Positions 1 to 11,542 of a DNA stretch of 64,000 nt are shown here, one piece after another. The position numbers and the translations under genes were made by a program. Under the pieces are notes generated by a model. It saw only the letters and a program-made list of their open reading frames with translations. It ran no database searches and had not been told where the DNA came from. This stretch comes from Streptomyces sp. DH12 (GTDB lineage Bacteria; Actinomycetota; Actinomycetes; Streptomycetales; Streptomycetaceae): positions 27,789-91,788 of the forward strand of contig NZ_JAHWGT010000028.1 in NCBI RefSeq assembly GCF_020873895.1, in the 5' to 3' direction. Positions within the stretch are counted from its first letter, which is position 1. Every line of letters begins with the position of its first letter.

Positions 1-52
1 GGCGGCCCCGCGCGTGGCCCTCGGGCCGGAGTCCCGGCGGCAGAATGGGGCC

Positions 53-553
53 ATGCCCGCTCTGGAGACCACCCCGAAGGTCCGCTCCCGGATGAGCGGC
101 CAGCGCAGCCGCGACACGGACATCGAGATCGCCCTCCGCAAGACCCTGCACGCTGCGGGCCTGCGCTACCGGGTGCACCGAAGGCCGCTCAAGGGCGTCC
201 GCCGCGAAGCCGACATCCTCTTCGGCCCGGCACGCGTGGCGGTCTTCGTCGACGGCTGCTTCTGGCACGGGTGTCCCGAGCACGCGACGTGGCCGAAGAA
301 CAACGCCGCGTTCTGGCGGGAGAAGATCGAGAAGAACCGGGCCCGAGACAGAGACACCGACGCCCGCCTGGCCGAGGCGGGCTGGGCGCCGGTCCGTGTG
401 TGGGAACACGAGAGCCCGGTCGAGGCCGCGGAGCGGATCGCCGCCTTGGTGCGGGAGCGGCGGACGGGACGGACCGCCGGAGCCCCGCCATACCCTGCCG
501 ACGGAGCCGGGCCCGGGGCCCGGGCGGGTCGCGACGGAAGCACCGGCGGGTAG
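53..553 (+). CDS. vsr: Very short patch repair (Vsr) DNA mismatch endonuclease
   Basis: The product of about 166 residues would nick DNA next to T:G mismatches left by deamination of 5-methylcytosine. The N-terminal half has the Vsr signatures SRMSGQRSRDTDIEIALRK, then an AVFVDGCFWHGCP segment holding the catalytic Asp and the zinc-binding His/Cys residues, followed by EKIEKNRARD. The ATG at 53 is chosen; a GTG at 14 in the same frame would add 13 residues of unconvincing sequence. The C-terminal 30 residues are low-complexity and G/P/R-rich. Vsr usually sits beside a cytosine methyltransferase; none is visible because the window starts here. Gene identity is secure; the partner is unknown. 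Confidence 0.9.
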   Translation: MPALETTPKVRSRMSGQRSRDTDIEIALRKTLHAAGLRYRVHRRPLKGVRREADILFGPARVAVFVDGCFWHGCPEHATWPKNNAAFWREKIEKNRARDRDTDARLAEAGWAPVRVWEHESPVEAAERIAALVRERRTGRTAGAPPYPADGAGPGARAGRDGSTGG

Positions 554-686
554 CCATGCTCGGTTCATCGGCCCGCGCGGGCCGTCTCGGGGAGAGGGCG
601 GCCCGGACGGGAGCGGGCTGCCCCGCGGGGTGTGGCGGAGGCCGTGGCGCGGGGTGCGGCACGGCCTCCGGGTGGTGCTGGGCGGG

Positions 687-3098
<2,412 letters not shown>

Positions 3099-3100
3099 TC

Positions 3101-4084
3101 ATGGACCTGGAGTTGCGGCACCTGAGGACGGTCCGGGCGATCGCCGACGCCGGCAGCCTCACCAAGGCCGCCACCGCCCTCGGGCTCGCCCAGCCCGCCC
3201 TGAGCGCCCAGCTGAAACGGATCGAGCGCACGCTGGGAGGGGCCCTCTTCGAACGCGGCCGGCACGGTGTGCGGGCCACGCCCCTGGGCGAGCTGGTCCT
3301 GGAGCGGGCCAGGGTCGTGCTCCCCGCCGTCAGCGACCTCCAGCGGGACGCCGTACGGTTCGCCCGGGCCGCCGGCGGCCCCGGCGGCGGCCGCTTCCGC
3401 CTGGGCGGCACGCACGGCCCCCTCCTGGGCGCCCTCGTCGACCGGCTCGCCGCCGCGCACCCGGGCGCCGCCGTCACCACCCACACCTCCTGGTCGGAAC
3501 GCGAGATCGCGGCCTGCGCCGCCGACGGCCGCCTCGACTACGCCCTGATCGGCACCTGCGGCACCAGCGCCCCGCCCGAGAGCGGCCGCCTGGCCTGGCG
3601 GGAGATCGCCACGGACCCCGTCTTCGTGATGCTGCCGACCGGGCACCCGCTCGCCACCCGGGACCGGGTCGACCTCGCCGACCTCGCCGGCGCCGCCTGG
3701 GCCGACGTACCCGGCGACGGCTGCTTCGCCGACTGCTTCCACGCCGCCTGCGCCCGCGCCGGCTTCGCCCCCACCCGGGTGTACGAGACCGACACCGCGT
3801 CCTGCGTCCACCTGGTGCAGGTAGGCCGGGCCGTGGGCCTGTGCCGGGCGACCTTCCCCGACACCGCGGGGCTCGTCACTCGGCCGCTCGCCGGTACGCC
3901 ACTCGTCTGGCGGCACCTCATCGGCTGGCACCCGGCCGCGCCCGCCGCGCGCGCCGCCCCCGCCGTCCTCGCCCAGGCCCGCGCCGCGCACTCCGCGGCG
4001 GCGGCACGCAGCCGCAGTTACGCCGCCTGGCGGGCTTCGACGTCTTCCATAACGCCGAACAGAGGGAAAAACGACATCTTCTGA
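3101..4084 (+). CDS. LysR-family transcriptional regulator
   Basis: A 327-residue protein of standard LysR layout. The N-terminal winged helix-turn-helix covers residues 1-60 (MDLELRHLRTVRAIADAGSL, then LGLAQPALSAQLKRIERTLG), followed by a long linker helix and a substrate-binding-like effector domain from about residue 90. The ATG at 3101 fits the conserved N-terminus. The C-terminal 20 residues are Ala/Arg/Ser-rich and poorly conserved in character. It diverges from isocitrate dehydrogenase, so it may regulate icd or itself through the intergenic dyad; the secreted protease gene starts 60 bases downstream and is a possible second target. The effector is unknown. Confidence 0.93.
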   Translation: MDLELRHLRTVRAIADAGSLTKAATALGLAQPALSAQLKRIERTLGGALFERGRHGVRATPLGELVLERARVVLPAVSDLQRDAVRFARAAGGPGGGRFRLGGTHGPLLGALVDRLAAAHPGAAVTTHTSWSEREIAACAADGRLDYALIGTCGTSAPPESGRLAWREIATDPVFVMLPTGHPLATRDRVDLADLAGAAWADVPGDGCFADCFHAACARAGFAPTRVYETDTASCVHLVQVGRAVGLCRATFPDTAGLVTRPLAGTPLVWRHLIGWHPAAPAARAAPAVLAQARAAHSAAAARSRSYAAWRASTSSITPNRGKNDIF

Positions 4085-4143
4085 GGGGCTTTCGGCAACA
4101 CCTACGGTTTCGGGACCCCCACCGATTCCGAGGAGAACACCTG

Positions 4144-5508
4144 ATGCTCCACAGACACGCCAGAGCCGCGTGTACCGCCGCCCTCGCCGCCGTCGGCGCG
4201 CTCGTCCTCACCGGTCTCCCGGGCGTGGCGGCCGCCGAGCCCGCCCCGCCGACCGCCCCCTCGGCGGCCGCGAGCATGGGCGCCGACAAGCCGTCCCCCG
4301 ACGTGCTCGCCGCCATGCAGCGCGACCTCGGCCTGACCGCGGCCCAGGCCCAGCGGCGCCTGGTCAACGAGGCGGAGGCCGGTGCCGTCGCGGGCCGCCT
4401 CGGCGGCGCGCTCGGCGCCCGGTACGCGGGCGCGTGGGTCAGCGGCGCCGAGTCGGCGACCCTGACCGTCGCGACCACCGACCGCGCCGACGCCGCCGCG
4501 ATCCGTGAGGCGGGGGCGACGGCGCAGGTCGTCCGCCACACCCTCGCCGACCTCGACGCGGCGAAGACCGCCCTGGACCGGGCCGCGACGAGCAACAGCA
4601 CCCTCGACATGCCGGTCTGGTACGTGGACCCCCGCACCAACAAGGTCACCGTGCGGGCCGTCAAGCGAGAGGCCGCCGAGACGGTCATCAAGGCGTCCGG
4701 AGTCGACCGCACCCTCATCCGGGTGGAGGCGTCAGCCGAGCGGCCGCGCCCCCTGTACGACATCCGGGGCGGCGACGCGTACCACATGGGCGGCGGGCGC
4801 TGCTCCGTCGGCTTCGCCATCACCAAGGGGACCCAGCACGGCTTCGTCACCGCCGGGCACTGCGGCCGGCCCGGCACCGCCACCACCGGCTACAACCAAG
4901 TCGCGCAGGGCAGCTTCCAGGCGTCGACCTTCCCCGGCCGCGACATGGCCTGGGTCGCCGCCAACACGAACTGGCGCTCGACCCCCTACGTCAAGGGTCA
5001 GGCCGGCCAGAACGTGCAGGTCACCGGCTCCACGCAGGCCGTCGTCGGCGCGTCGATCTGCCGGTCTGGCTCCACCACCGGCTGGCACTGCGGCACGATC
5101 CAGCAGCACAACACGAGCGTCACCTACCCCGAGGGCACCGTCAGCGGCGTGACCCGCACCACGGTGTGCGCCGAGCCCGGCGACTCGGGCGGCTCGTACA
5201 TCTCCGGCAGCCAGGCGCAGGGAGTCACGTCCGGCGGCTCGGGCAACTGCACCTCCGGCGGCACCACCTTCTACCAGCCGGTGAACCCGATCCTGCAGAC
5301 GTACGGGCTGACCCTCACCACCTCCACCGACCCCGGCGAGCCCGACCCGGGTGAGCCCGACCCGGGCGGCACCTGGGCCTCGGGCACCGTCTACGCGGCC
5401 GGTGCTGAGGTCACGTACGGCGGTGCGAAGTACCGCTGCCTCCAGGCGCACCAGGCCCAGACGGGCTGGGAGCCGCCGAACGTGCCCGCCCTGTGGCAGC
5501 GCCTCTGA
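4144..5508 (+). CDS. Secreted S1-family serine protease (streptogrisin C type) with C-terminal chitin-binding module
   Basis: A 454-residue preproprotein. A signal peptide covers about residues 1-31 (cleavage after VAAA), the alpha-lytic-protease-type propeptide runs to about 205, and the mature protease has the chymotrypsin-fold triad His239 (TAGHC), Asp267 and Ser348 (GDSGG). A (DPGEP)n linker at about 396-408 joins a C-terminal domain of about 45 residues, WASGTVYAAGAEVTYGG..YRC..AH, typical of CBM5/12 chitin-binding modules. This architecture is that of streptogrisin C, suggesting proteolysis targeted to chitin-containing material outside the cell. A GAGGAG ribosome-binding site precedes the ATG. 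It follows a LysR gene in the same direction by 60 bases, so read-through or regulation by that protein is possible. Confidence 0.93.
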   Translation: MLHRHARAACTAALAAVGALVLTGLPGVAAAEPAPPTAPSAAASMGADKPSPDVLAAMQRDLGLTAAQAQRRLVNEAEAGAVAGRLGGALGARYAGAWVSGAESATLTVATTDRADAAAIREAGATAQVVRHTLADLDAAKTALDRAATSNSTLDMPVWYVDPRTNKVTVRAVKREAAETVIKASGVDRTLIRVEASAERPRPLYDIRGGDAYHMGGGRCSVGFAITKGTQHGFVTAGHCGRPGTATTGYNQVAQGSFQASTFPGRDMAWVAANTNWRSTPYVKGQAGQNVQVTGSTQAVVGASICRSGSTTGWHCGTIQQHNTSVTYPEGTVSGVTRTTVCAEPGDSGGSYISGSQAQGVTSGGSGNCTSGGTTFYQPVNPILQTYGLTLTTSTDPGEPDPGEPDPGGTWASGTVYAAGAEVTYGGAKYRCLQAHQAQTGWEPPNVPALWQRL

Positions 5509-6267
5509 GCCTGCCGGGCGGCTTGCAGAAACGTCACGCCTGGGAAGGCGGGGCGGCGCGGTGGGTCCCTGGCGAGCTCCTGGCACGTCCCTGGCGGGGC
5601 CCGCCACCCGCACGGGCAGGTGCGGGACACGCCCCGGCAGCTCACGGGACACACCCGGTACGGGTTCCGTGAGCTGCCCGGGGCGGGACCGGTGAGGCGC
5701 CCGGTGCGACGGCGGTGCGGACGGCCAGGGGCGGCGGCCGCACCACCGCACCGCACCGGGGAGCCGCGCCGGGGCGGGAGGCGCGTCGAGGCCCGGCCTC
5801 GGCCCGCGCCCGCCCCGGCGGGGTACGGCCCCGATCACGGGGGCCGACGGCCCGCGGCCCGGCCGGCGGCCGGCCCGGGCCCGGACGGCAGGGGGCGCGG
5901 CCGTGCCCCGGCTCAGGCGCGTGGGTGACCGCCTGCGCCGGGCCGGCCCGGCGAAAACGCCCCCGGCGCACCGCGACCACCACCGCGCCGGACCTCGCTC
6001 CCCGCGTGGCGCCGGCGGCGGAGGCGCGCCGCGCTGCCCGTCCGGACGTGCCGCGCCCTCGGTGACAGGGGCGCGGCCGGAGCCCGCGCGTGCCGGCGGT
6101 CCCGGGACCACCGGCACGCGCGGGAACTCCGCCGGCGCGACGGCCCCGGGGAACGGGGGATACCGCGCCGATCCCCGGCGGGATCACGCGGGCGCCGCGG
6201 CCGGCCGGCGCGAACGTACCGGCGCCCGCGCGTTGCCGTGAACCGGCCGCCGGGACAGGCTGGCCCC
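5509..6267. other. Intergenic region without convincing gene
   Basis: About 760 bases of very high G+C sequence. Several frames stay open, but all are R/P/G/A-rich with no recognisable motif, ribosome-binding site or hydrophobic segment, so none is called. The only structured element seen is the inverted repeat at 5636-5678. Confidence 0.6.
5636..5678 (+). terminator. 12-bp inverted repeat downstream of the secreted protease gene
   Basis: GGCAGCTCACGG (5636-5647) pairs perfectly with CCGTGAGCTGCC (5667-5678) around a 19-base loop. It lies 128 bases after the protease stop codon and could be its transcription terminator. There is no U-tract, as is common in Streptomyces. It could equally be a protein-binding dyad. 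Confidence 0.45.
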
Positions 6268-6648
6268 ATGACCCGTGCCGCCCCCCGTGTCCGCCTGCGC
6301 CGCGCGTACGAGCCGCCGGACCCCGCCGACGGGCTCCGCGTACTGGTCGACCGGCTCTGGCCGCGCGGGTTGGCCAAGGCGGACGCCCACGTCGACGAGT
6401 GGCCCAAGTCCGTCACCCCGTCCACCGGGCTGCGCCGCTGGTTCCACGCCGCCGACGGACCGCCCGACGAGGTGTTCCGCGAGTTCCGGCGCCGATACGA
6501 GGCGGAGCTCGCCGCACCGGAGGCCGCCGAGGCCCTGGAACGCGTCCGCGCGCTCGCCCGGCAGGGCGCCCTCACCCTCCTCACCGCCGCGAGGGAACCG
6601 GAACGCAGCCACGCCTCCGTCCTCCGGGACCTGCTCGGCACGGACTGA
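6268..6648 (+). CDS. DUF488-family protein
   Basis: A 126-residue cytoplasmic protein with the family's characteristic blocks: a V-R-L-R-R-AYEPP start, then GLRVLVDRLWPRGLAKADA near residue 25, and ALTLLTAAREPERSHASVL near the C-terminus. DUF488 proteins are widespread and of uncertain function. The ATG at 6268 begins immediately before the conserved block; an upstream in-frame ATG at 6238 adds ten non-conserved residues and is rejected. The gene is monocistronic and converges on the DUF309 gene. Confidence 0.88.
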   Translation: MTRAAPRVRLRRAYEPPDPADGLRVLVDRLWPRGLAKADAHVDEWPKSVTPSTGLRRWFHAADGPPDEVFREFRRRYEAELAAPEAAEALERVRALARQGALTLLTAAREPERSHASVLRDLLGTD

Positions 6649-6752
6649 CCGTACGTACCCTCGGCCTCGGGCCCGCCGGGCCCCCGCCCCGGGCGCGCGC
6701 CGGGCCCGCAAGGGCAGGGGCGGAAGCGGGTACGGGGGCGCGTCCGGGGCGG

Positions 6753-7289
6753 TCAGTGCGCCGTCAGCTGTGGCGCCTCGGCCACCGGGTCGACGGCGGC
6801 CACCGCGTCCGCCGCGTCCGCGCCCCGTGCGCCGGCGCCCTCGCTGAGGCGCTCCGCGAGCCCGCGGGCCCACCGCGCCAGGCCGGCCGTGTCGATGCCG
6901 TGCGGCCCCCGGCCCCCGGAGCCGTACGGCGTGATCCGGTCCGCGCCGCGCAGCAGCAGCCGCGCGCCCCCGGCGGTGTTGCCGCGCGCGGCGTGCGTCA
7001 GGCCCACCGCCAGCTGCGCCAGACCGCGCCACAGCTCACGTTCCGGCCCGCGCCCGTCGTCGCCGCACGACTTCCACGCGTCCTCCAGCACCTCGTGCGC
7101 GTGGAACGGCATCCCCGCGTCCAGGAGCCGCTGGGCCTCGCGCAGGCTTTCCCCCGGGGTGCGCACCACCCCCTCCGGCTGGCGCTCCACACCCGGCGCC
7201 CCGTACGGCAGCGGCCGGCCCAGCCCGTCCCGGGGTCGGGCGCTGCGCGCGCGCCCCTCGTCGTCGCGGTCCCTGCGAGCCCTCTCCAT
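6753..7289 (-). CDS. DUF309-family protein
   Basis: A 178-residue protein. The DUF309 core lies in the middle: ESLREAQRLLDAG-PFHAHEVLEDAWKS (residues about 47-74), then RELWRGLAQLAVGLTHAARGN, an all-helical pattern with the family His-Glu pair. Its function is unknown. The N-terminal 40 residues and C-terminal 25 residues are charged or Ala-rich and not part of the family. It reads leftward from just before the tRNA-Pro promoter region and converges with the DUF488 gene. Confidence 0.85.
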   Translation of the reverse strand: MERARRDRDDEGRARSARPRDGLGRPLPYGAPGVERQPEGVVRTPGESLREAQRLLDAGMPFHAHEVLEDAWKSCGDDGRGPERELWRGLAQLAVGLTHAARGNTAGGARLLLRGADRITPYGSGGRGPHGIDTAGLARWARGLAERLSEGAGARGADAADAVAAVDPVAEAPQLTAH

Positions 7290-7457
7290 CCGGCCATTGT
7301 CTCCCCGCCGGCCCGTCCCACACCCCTCCGCCGCGGTCGGCCCCGGGGGCGGCGGAGCGCGGCGAAGGGCGCACGGCCGGGCCCTGTCCGAGCCGCCGGC
7401 GGAGTGAGGTAATGTTCTCTTGCGCGCTCACCCCGGCGGGAGCCGGACCGAGCGCAC

Positions 7458-7531
<74 letters not shown>

Positions 7532-7550
7532 CTCGATGGAGTCGCAGGTC

Positions 7551-7584
7551 AAGGGCGGTTTCGGAGGAATCCGAAACCGCCCTT
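7551..7584 (+). terminator. Terminator of tRNA-Pro
   Basis: A perfect 15-bp stem, AAGGGCGGTTTCGGA / TCCGAAACCGCCCTT, closes a GGAA tetraloop of the GNRA class. It begins 20 bases after the tRNA 3' end. The stem is unusually strong and the loop is a stable one. Confidence 0.85.
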
Positions 7585-7694
7585 CGCCATGTCCGGAGGC
7601 TGCCGACGCAGGACGTCGGCGCCGGGAGACGGCGGCTGCCGGGCGGCGGCCGGCCTGTTCCCTCGTGGGCGAGGGCGGAGGGGGACGAGCAGCC

Positions 7695-7922
7695 GTGTCG
7701 CGCAATCCGAGAGACGTGTTCTTCGACGGTCCGGGCTTCATGTGCCTGAACATCGCGGTCTTCGGCTGGACAGCGGCCAGTACCGGCCACGGCCCCTGGT
7801 CGAGGGGGGTGGCGGCAGTGGTCCTGGCGGTCTGGGTGGCGCTGCTGGTGAGGCTCCTCGTACGACGCACCCGCGCGCGCTCGGCGGAGCGGCGACGGAG
7901 AGGTGCCGTCGAGGGCCGGTGA
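7695..7922 (+). CDS. Small membrane protein, hypothetical
   Basis: A 75-residue protein. A GGAGG ribosome-binding site sits about ten bases before the GTG start. Residues 17-50 are hydrophobic and could form one long or two short membrane segments, followed by a strongly basic tail rich in Arg (RLLVRRTRARSAERRRRG), which predicts a cytoplasmic C-terminus. No family is recognised. The same frame stays open back through the tRNA gene, but that upstream part is tRNA sequence, so the internal GTG is the real start. Confidence 0.6.
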   Translation: MSRNPRDVFFDGPGFMCLNIAVFGWTAASTGHGPWSRGVAAVVLAVWVALLVRLLVRRTRARSAERRRRGAVEGR

Positions 7923-8065
7923 TCCCGGGACGGACCTGATCCCCTCTTGTCGTCCGCCGGACCGGAAGGCACCCTGGCCCCAGTCGGACGGGCGGCGCAG
8001 CGGCGCGGTGGGGGGGGGTGCCGCCGAGGGGGAGCGCCGGGGCTGAGGGGACGGGGGGCCGACCG

Positions 8066-8497
8066 GTGGACTTCGACAGGGACGCCTGGCGCGTGGTCGC
8101 TCGCACCTATGCCGGTCTCGGTGCGGCCTTCGCCGTCCTGAGCCTGGTCTGCGTCTTCGGGGGAGGGCCGCTCAGCCTCGCCGCCGCCGTGGTCGCCGGG
8201 GTGAGCGCCGCCCTCGCGCTGATGGCGGCGGCGGGGTTCCGGCGGCTCGCTCCGGGGGCGGGTCGGGCCGTCGCCGACCTGGCGCAATTCGGGTGGGGCT
8301 TCCTGAACCTGCTGTGGACGGGGCTGTCGCTCCTGATGCCCGTCGCCGTGGTCGTCTGGCTGTTCGTGCTGGACGAGCGCCCGCACGGAGAAGGACTGCG
8401 GGTGACGGTGGCGCTGCCGGTGTTCCTGGTCTTCAGCGCCCTCGTGCGCCACGCCCACCGCCTGGCGGCCGCGGCGTTCGACCGCAGCACCCACTGA
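8066..8497 (+). CDS. Small integral membrane protein, hypothetical
   Basis: A 143-residue protein with GTG start behind a GGGG-rich ribosome-binding site. Four hydrophobic stretches are visible at about residues 15-35, 36-56, 75-100 and 113-130, separated by short charged turns (FRRLAPG, LDERPHGEG), so four transmembrane helices are likely. Recognisable domains are absent. It lies 143 bases after the previous small membrane gene in the same direction; a functional link is only suggested by proximity. Confidence 0.65.
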   Translation: MDFDRDAWRVVARTYAGLGAAFAVLSLVCVFGGGPLSLAAAVVAGVSAALALMAAAGFRRLAPGAGRAVADLAQFGWGFLNLLWTGLSLLMPVAVVVWLFVLDERPHGEGLRVTVALPVFLVFSALVRHAHRLAAAAFDRSTH

Positions 8498-8640
8498 GGC
8501 CGCGCCGCGCGCACCCGCGCACCGCGCACCTCGGGAGGGCGGTGCGGCTCCCCCCGGCGCCGTGGCCCGGGCCGCCGGCGGGCGGGGCCGGTCGCGTGTG
8601 CCGTCCGGCGTCAGCGCGCGGTCACGTGTGCCGTCCGGCG

Positions 8641-10110
8641 TCAGCGCGCGGACGTGGGGGCCGGGCACTCCGGCACAGCCGGTCGCTCCTTGGTGCGGAC
8701 GGCGGGGAGCCACGCCGCGGGGGGAGCGGAGCCGGGCGGGAGGCGGACCCGGTACCAGCGGGTGGACCGCAGGTCCTCCTCGTCGATGATGGGCTGCCCC
8801 TCGGCCAGCTGGCAGTCGGCGGTGAGGACGTCCCCGTGCCACACCCGGGTCGGTACGACGTTGTCCGCGACGTACGGCTGTACGGGGTCGATCGCCAGGC
8901 CCAGGCTGCACTGCGGGTCCCGGTCGGCCCGGTCCTGGCAGCCCCGCTCCGCGTTGAACACCCGGATCGCACCGGTCGCCGGGGCGGTGCGGTCGGGCGG
9001 TGCGGACGGGCCCACCCGTACCGCGTCCGAGGCCAGGACCGAGCCGGCGATCCCGCAGAGCGCGGTGGTCAGGACGGCGGCGCGGGCCCGGTCCCGCAGG
9101 GCCGCCGCCCCCGCCCCGCGCGCCTCCTGGTGGGCGCGGATGCGGGCGAGCAGCCTGTCGGCGGTGTGCGGGGCGCGCTCCGCGTGGGTCGGGGCGAGGC
9201 AGTCGGCGGCCAGCTCGCGCCAGAACGGCGGCAGGGCGGGATCCATCCGCAGCGGGGCGCGCCCCGCGCCGTACTCCTGGACCGCGGCGCCCCGGGCCAC
9301 GGGCGTGGCACCGTGAAACGGTGAGCCACCCGACGCGAACACCTCGTGGATGACGATGCCCAGGGCCCAGATGTCGGCACTCGGCCGTACCTGCACCCCG
9401 AGCTCCCCGAGGGGCGCCCTCCAGCGCTCGGGCGGGAGGTAGTCCAGGGTGCCCAGGGGAGGGGCGTACCCGTGCGTGCCCGTCAGCTCGGTGGCGAGGC
9501 CGAAGTCCGACAGCCTCACCGAGCGGTCCCCGCCCAGCAGGATGTTCTCGGGCTTGAGATCGGCGTGGACCCAGCCCGACCGGTGGAGGTGGGCGAGCCC
9601 CTCGCAGATCTCCGCGATCAGCCGGCCGCGGTCGGTCTCCGGCACCCCGGTGTGGACGAGTTCCCGCAGACTCCCCGCGGCCCTCTCCATGACCAGGACG
9701 ATCGCGCCGTCCAGGGAGGGCCGGTCCGGTGCGGAGAGAACGAAGGTCTCCAGGAAGCCGATCAGCCGCGGATGCCCCGCCCGGCGCCCGAGTTCGACCT
9801 CGCGGCGGGCGGACTCCACGATCCTGCGCGCCTGACGCGGCGCGAGCCCGGCGGTCGGCATGATCTTGAGCGCGACGTCGGCGGACCGGCCGGCGGGGCG
9901 GTCGTTCCGGCCGGTGGGGCGCCGTCCGCGCCGGTCGGAGGCCGGGTCCGGGTGCCTTTCGGCCGGCCGTGCCGCGTAGACCGTGGACCAGCCTCCGGAG
10001 CCGATCAGCTCGGTCACCACCCAGGCTCCCACCCGGTGGCCGGGTGGGAGCAGGTCCGCCCGGTCGTCCCCCGTCTCCGTAGTGCGGCCCGGCCCGTGCG
10101 GCGCGGTCAC
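8641..10110 (-). CDS. Membrane-anchored serine/threonine protein kinase with variant HAD catalytic loop
   Basis: A 489-residue eukaryotic-type kinase. The glycine loop is IGSGGWSTVYAA (36-47), the ATP lysine is Lys82 (VALKIM), the catalytic loop is HADLKPEN (182-189) where most kinases have HRD, the DFG is at 202-204, and the GTLDYLPPE activation end is at 220-228. An Arg/Asp-rich insert of about 30 residues lies between the glycine loop and Lys82. A single membrane segment follows at about 343-361, then an extracellular domain of about 125 residues with four cysteines. The GTG start overlaps the stop of the FHA gene (GTGA), so the pair is translationally coupled. Without the HRD arginine, activation-loop phosphorylation control is probably weak. 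Confidence 0.9.
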   Translation of the reverse strand: MTAPHGPGRTTETGDDRADLLPPGHRVGAWVVTELIGSGGWSTVYAARPAERHPDPASDRRGRRPTGRNDRPAGRSADVALKIMPTAGLAPRQARRIVESARREVELGRRAGHPRLIGFLETFVLSAPDRPSLDGAIVLVMERAAGSLRELVHTGVPETDRGRLIAEICEGLAHLHRSGWVHADLKPENILLGGDRSVRLSDFGLATELTGTHGYAPPLGTLDYLPPERWRAPLGELGVQVRPSADIWALGIVIHEVFASGGSPFHGATPVARGAAVQEYGAGRAPLRMDPALPPFWRELAADCLAPTHAERAPHTADRLLARIRAHQEARGAGAAALRDRARAAVLTTALCGIAGSVLASDAVRVGPSAPPDRTAPATGAIRVFNAERGCQDRADRDPQCSLGLAIDPVQPYVADNVVPTRVWHGDVLTADCQLAEGQPIIDEEDLRSTRWYRVRLPPGSAPPAAWLPAVRTKERPAVPECPAPTSAR

Positions 10111-10916
10111 CGCTCGGCCTGCCGCTCCCGCCCGCCGGCCCCCGTCAGGGGCGGCAGCAGGGCGAGGTGTTCCTCCCGTACGAGCCCGAAGCGCAGGGCC
10201 AGTGCGACGATCTCCTCCCGCTTGCCGTTGCGCCGGTCGCCTTTGCCGTGGTCGCCGGGGGAGGGGACGCCGATGCGCAGCTTCTCCTCGGCGAGGTAGT
10301 CGATGTGCGAACTGACCGCCCGCGCGGTCAGGGTGCGGCACGGGGCGAGCCCGCTGAGCCGCTCGACGATCCGGGGGGTGGTGGGCACGGCCACCCGGGA
10401 CTGGTCGCGCAGGCGCGGTTCGCAGAGAGCGACGAGGACGAGGAAGTACGTGGCCGTCTCGTCCAGGGAGTACGCGGTGACCGTGTGGTTTCCCCACGGG
10501 GCGCCCGTGGCGTCCGGGTCCAGGTAGACGTGGTCGGGCGCGAACACCTGGAAGGAGACCGGGACGTCGCCTCGGGTGGGCAGCACCACGCGGGAGAACT
10601 CGAACGGGATGGGCACCCCGACCCGTCGCGGCGGGACCCTCAGGTACTCGCCCGCCCCCTCCGGGTTCTCGACGAGGTAGCTGTGGGCGGCGCTGTGGTT
10701 CGTCAGCTGCCAGTGGTCGTCCGTCACCCGGATCTCCCCGGCGAGCCGGGAGATCGCCGCGTCGGAGAGGCGCAGCTCGACGGGTACCGACGTGGAGCCC
10801 CGCCCGAAGCGGGCGACCTCGCCGGGACCCAGGCGCAACGTCACCGCGCCGTCGCGGGGTTCGCCCGGGTCGGTACCGCCGCTCCCCGGCGGCAGATGGA
10901 CGACCACGCCGCTCAC
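10107..10916 (-). CDS. FHA-like domain protein, partner of the Ser/Thr kinase
   Basis: A 269-residue cytoplasmic protein. Residues about 20-95 read as a divergent forkhead-associated domain: VARFGRG, then LSDAAISRLAGEIRVTDDHW and LTNHSAAHSYLV, giving the Arg, Ser and Asn positions used to bind phosphothreonine. The C-terminal part (about 185-255: TPRIVERLSGLAP..TARAVSSHIDYLAEEKLRIG) looks like a winged-helix module. It is the first gene of a two-gene operon and overlaps the kinase by four bases, so it is the probable substrate, scaffold or readout of that kinase. Confidence 0.78.
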   Translation of the reverse strand: MSGVVVHLPPGSGGTDPGEPRDGAVTLRLGPGEVARFGRGSTSVPVELRLSDAAISRLAGEIRVTDDHWQLTNHSAAHSYLVENPEGAGEYLRVPPRRVGVPIPFEFSRVVLPTRGDVPVSFQVFAPDHVYLDPDATGAPWGNHTVTAYSLDETATYFLVLVALCEPRLRDQSRVAVPTTPRIVERLSGLAPCRTLTARAVSSHIDYLAEEKLRIGVPSPGDHGKGDRRNGKREEIVALALRFGLVREEHLALLPPLTGAGGRERQAER

Positions 10917-11542
10917 CGTTCCCCCCGTTCCCCGCGTCGCACCAGTCGGACGAGCCGAACGATACTCATCCGTCCGGGGAGTTCACCGGCGTACTTCGGC
11001 CACTTCGGCCGGGACCGTCCGTGGTCCGGACCACCGGCACCGGCGGCGCGTGCGGCCCGGGAGCCGCGCGCGGCGGGACCGTTCGGCGCCGGAAGGGCCC
11101 GCTGCGGCCCTCGCCCGCCGAGCCGGAGGCCACCGCGTTCGGCGGCGGGAGCCCGGCGATTCGGCCCTTCTCCCGCGCCCGACCGCGGCGGTGCGGCGCC
11201 GCTCGCCGCGGACGAGGTGAGCGGGACGGTCCGCTGGTCCCGGGCGGCCGGAACCCGAAATCCGCCCCCGCGCGGGGGCGGGCGCCTCGCCGCGCGTCCC
11301 CCGCGAGGTGGGGAACGTCACCGTGTGCCGGGCGGCGGAACGGCGGTTCGGACCGTGCGGCGACGCCGGGGAACCGCCGTTCCCCCTGTTCACGTGGCGA
11401 GATCCGCACTCTGCCGACGCGACCGTCGGTCCGCCCGGCGGTGTGGGCGGTGGCTGTGGCCGCGGGTGCGGCCATGACCGGGGTGTGGCGGTGAGCGGGT
11501 GGGGCCGGTGGGGGTCCGCCGCGGCCGGGCGGTGGGGGCGGG
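10917..11542. other. Intergenic region upstream of the FHA/kinase operon
   Basis: About 630 bases between the FHA start and the stop of the propeller gene, which both read leftward. Open frames here are R/P/G-rich and lack motifs. The kinase operon promoter must lie within the first 100 bases or so. I see no gene, hairpin of note or repeat. Confidence 0.5.
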
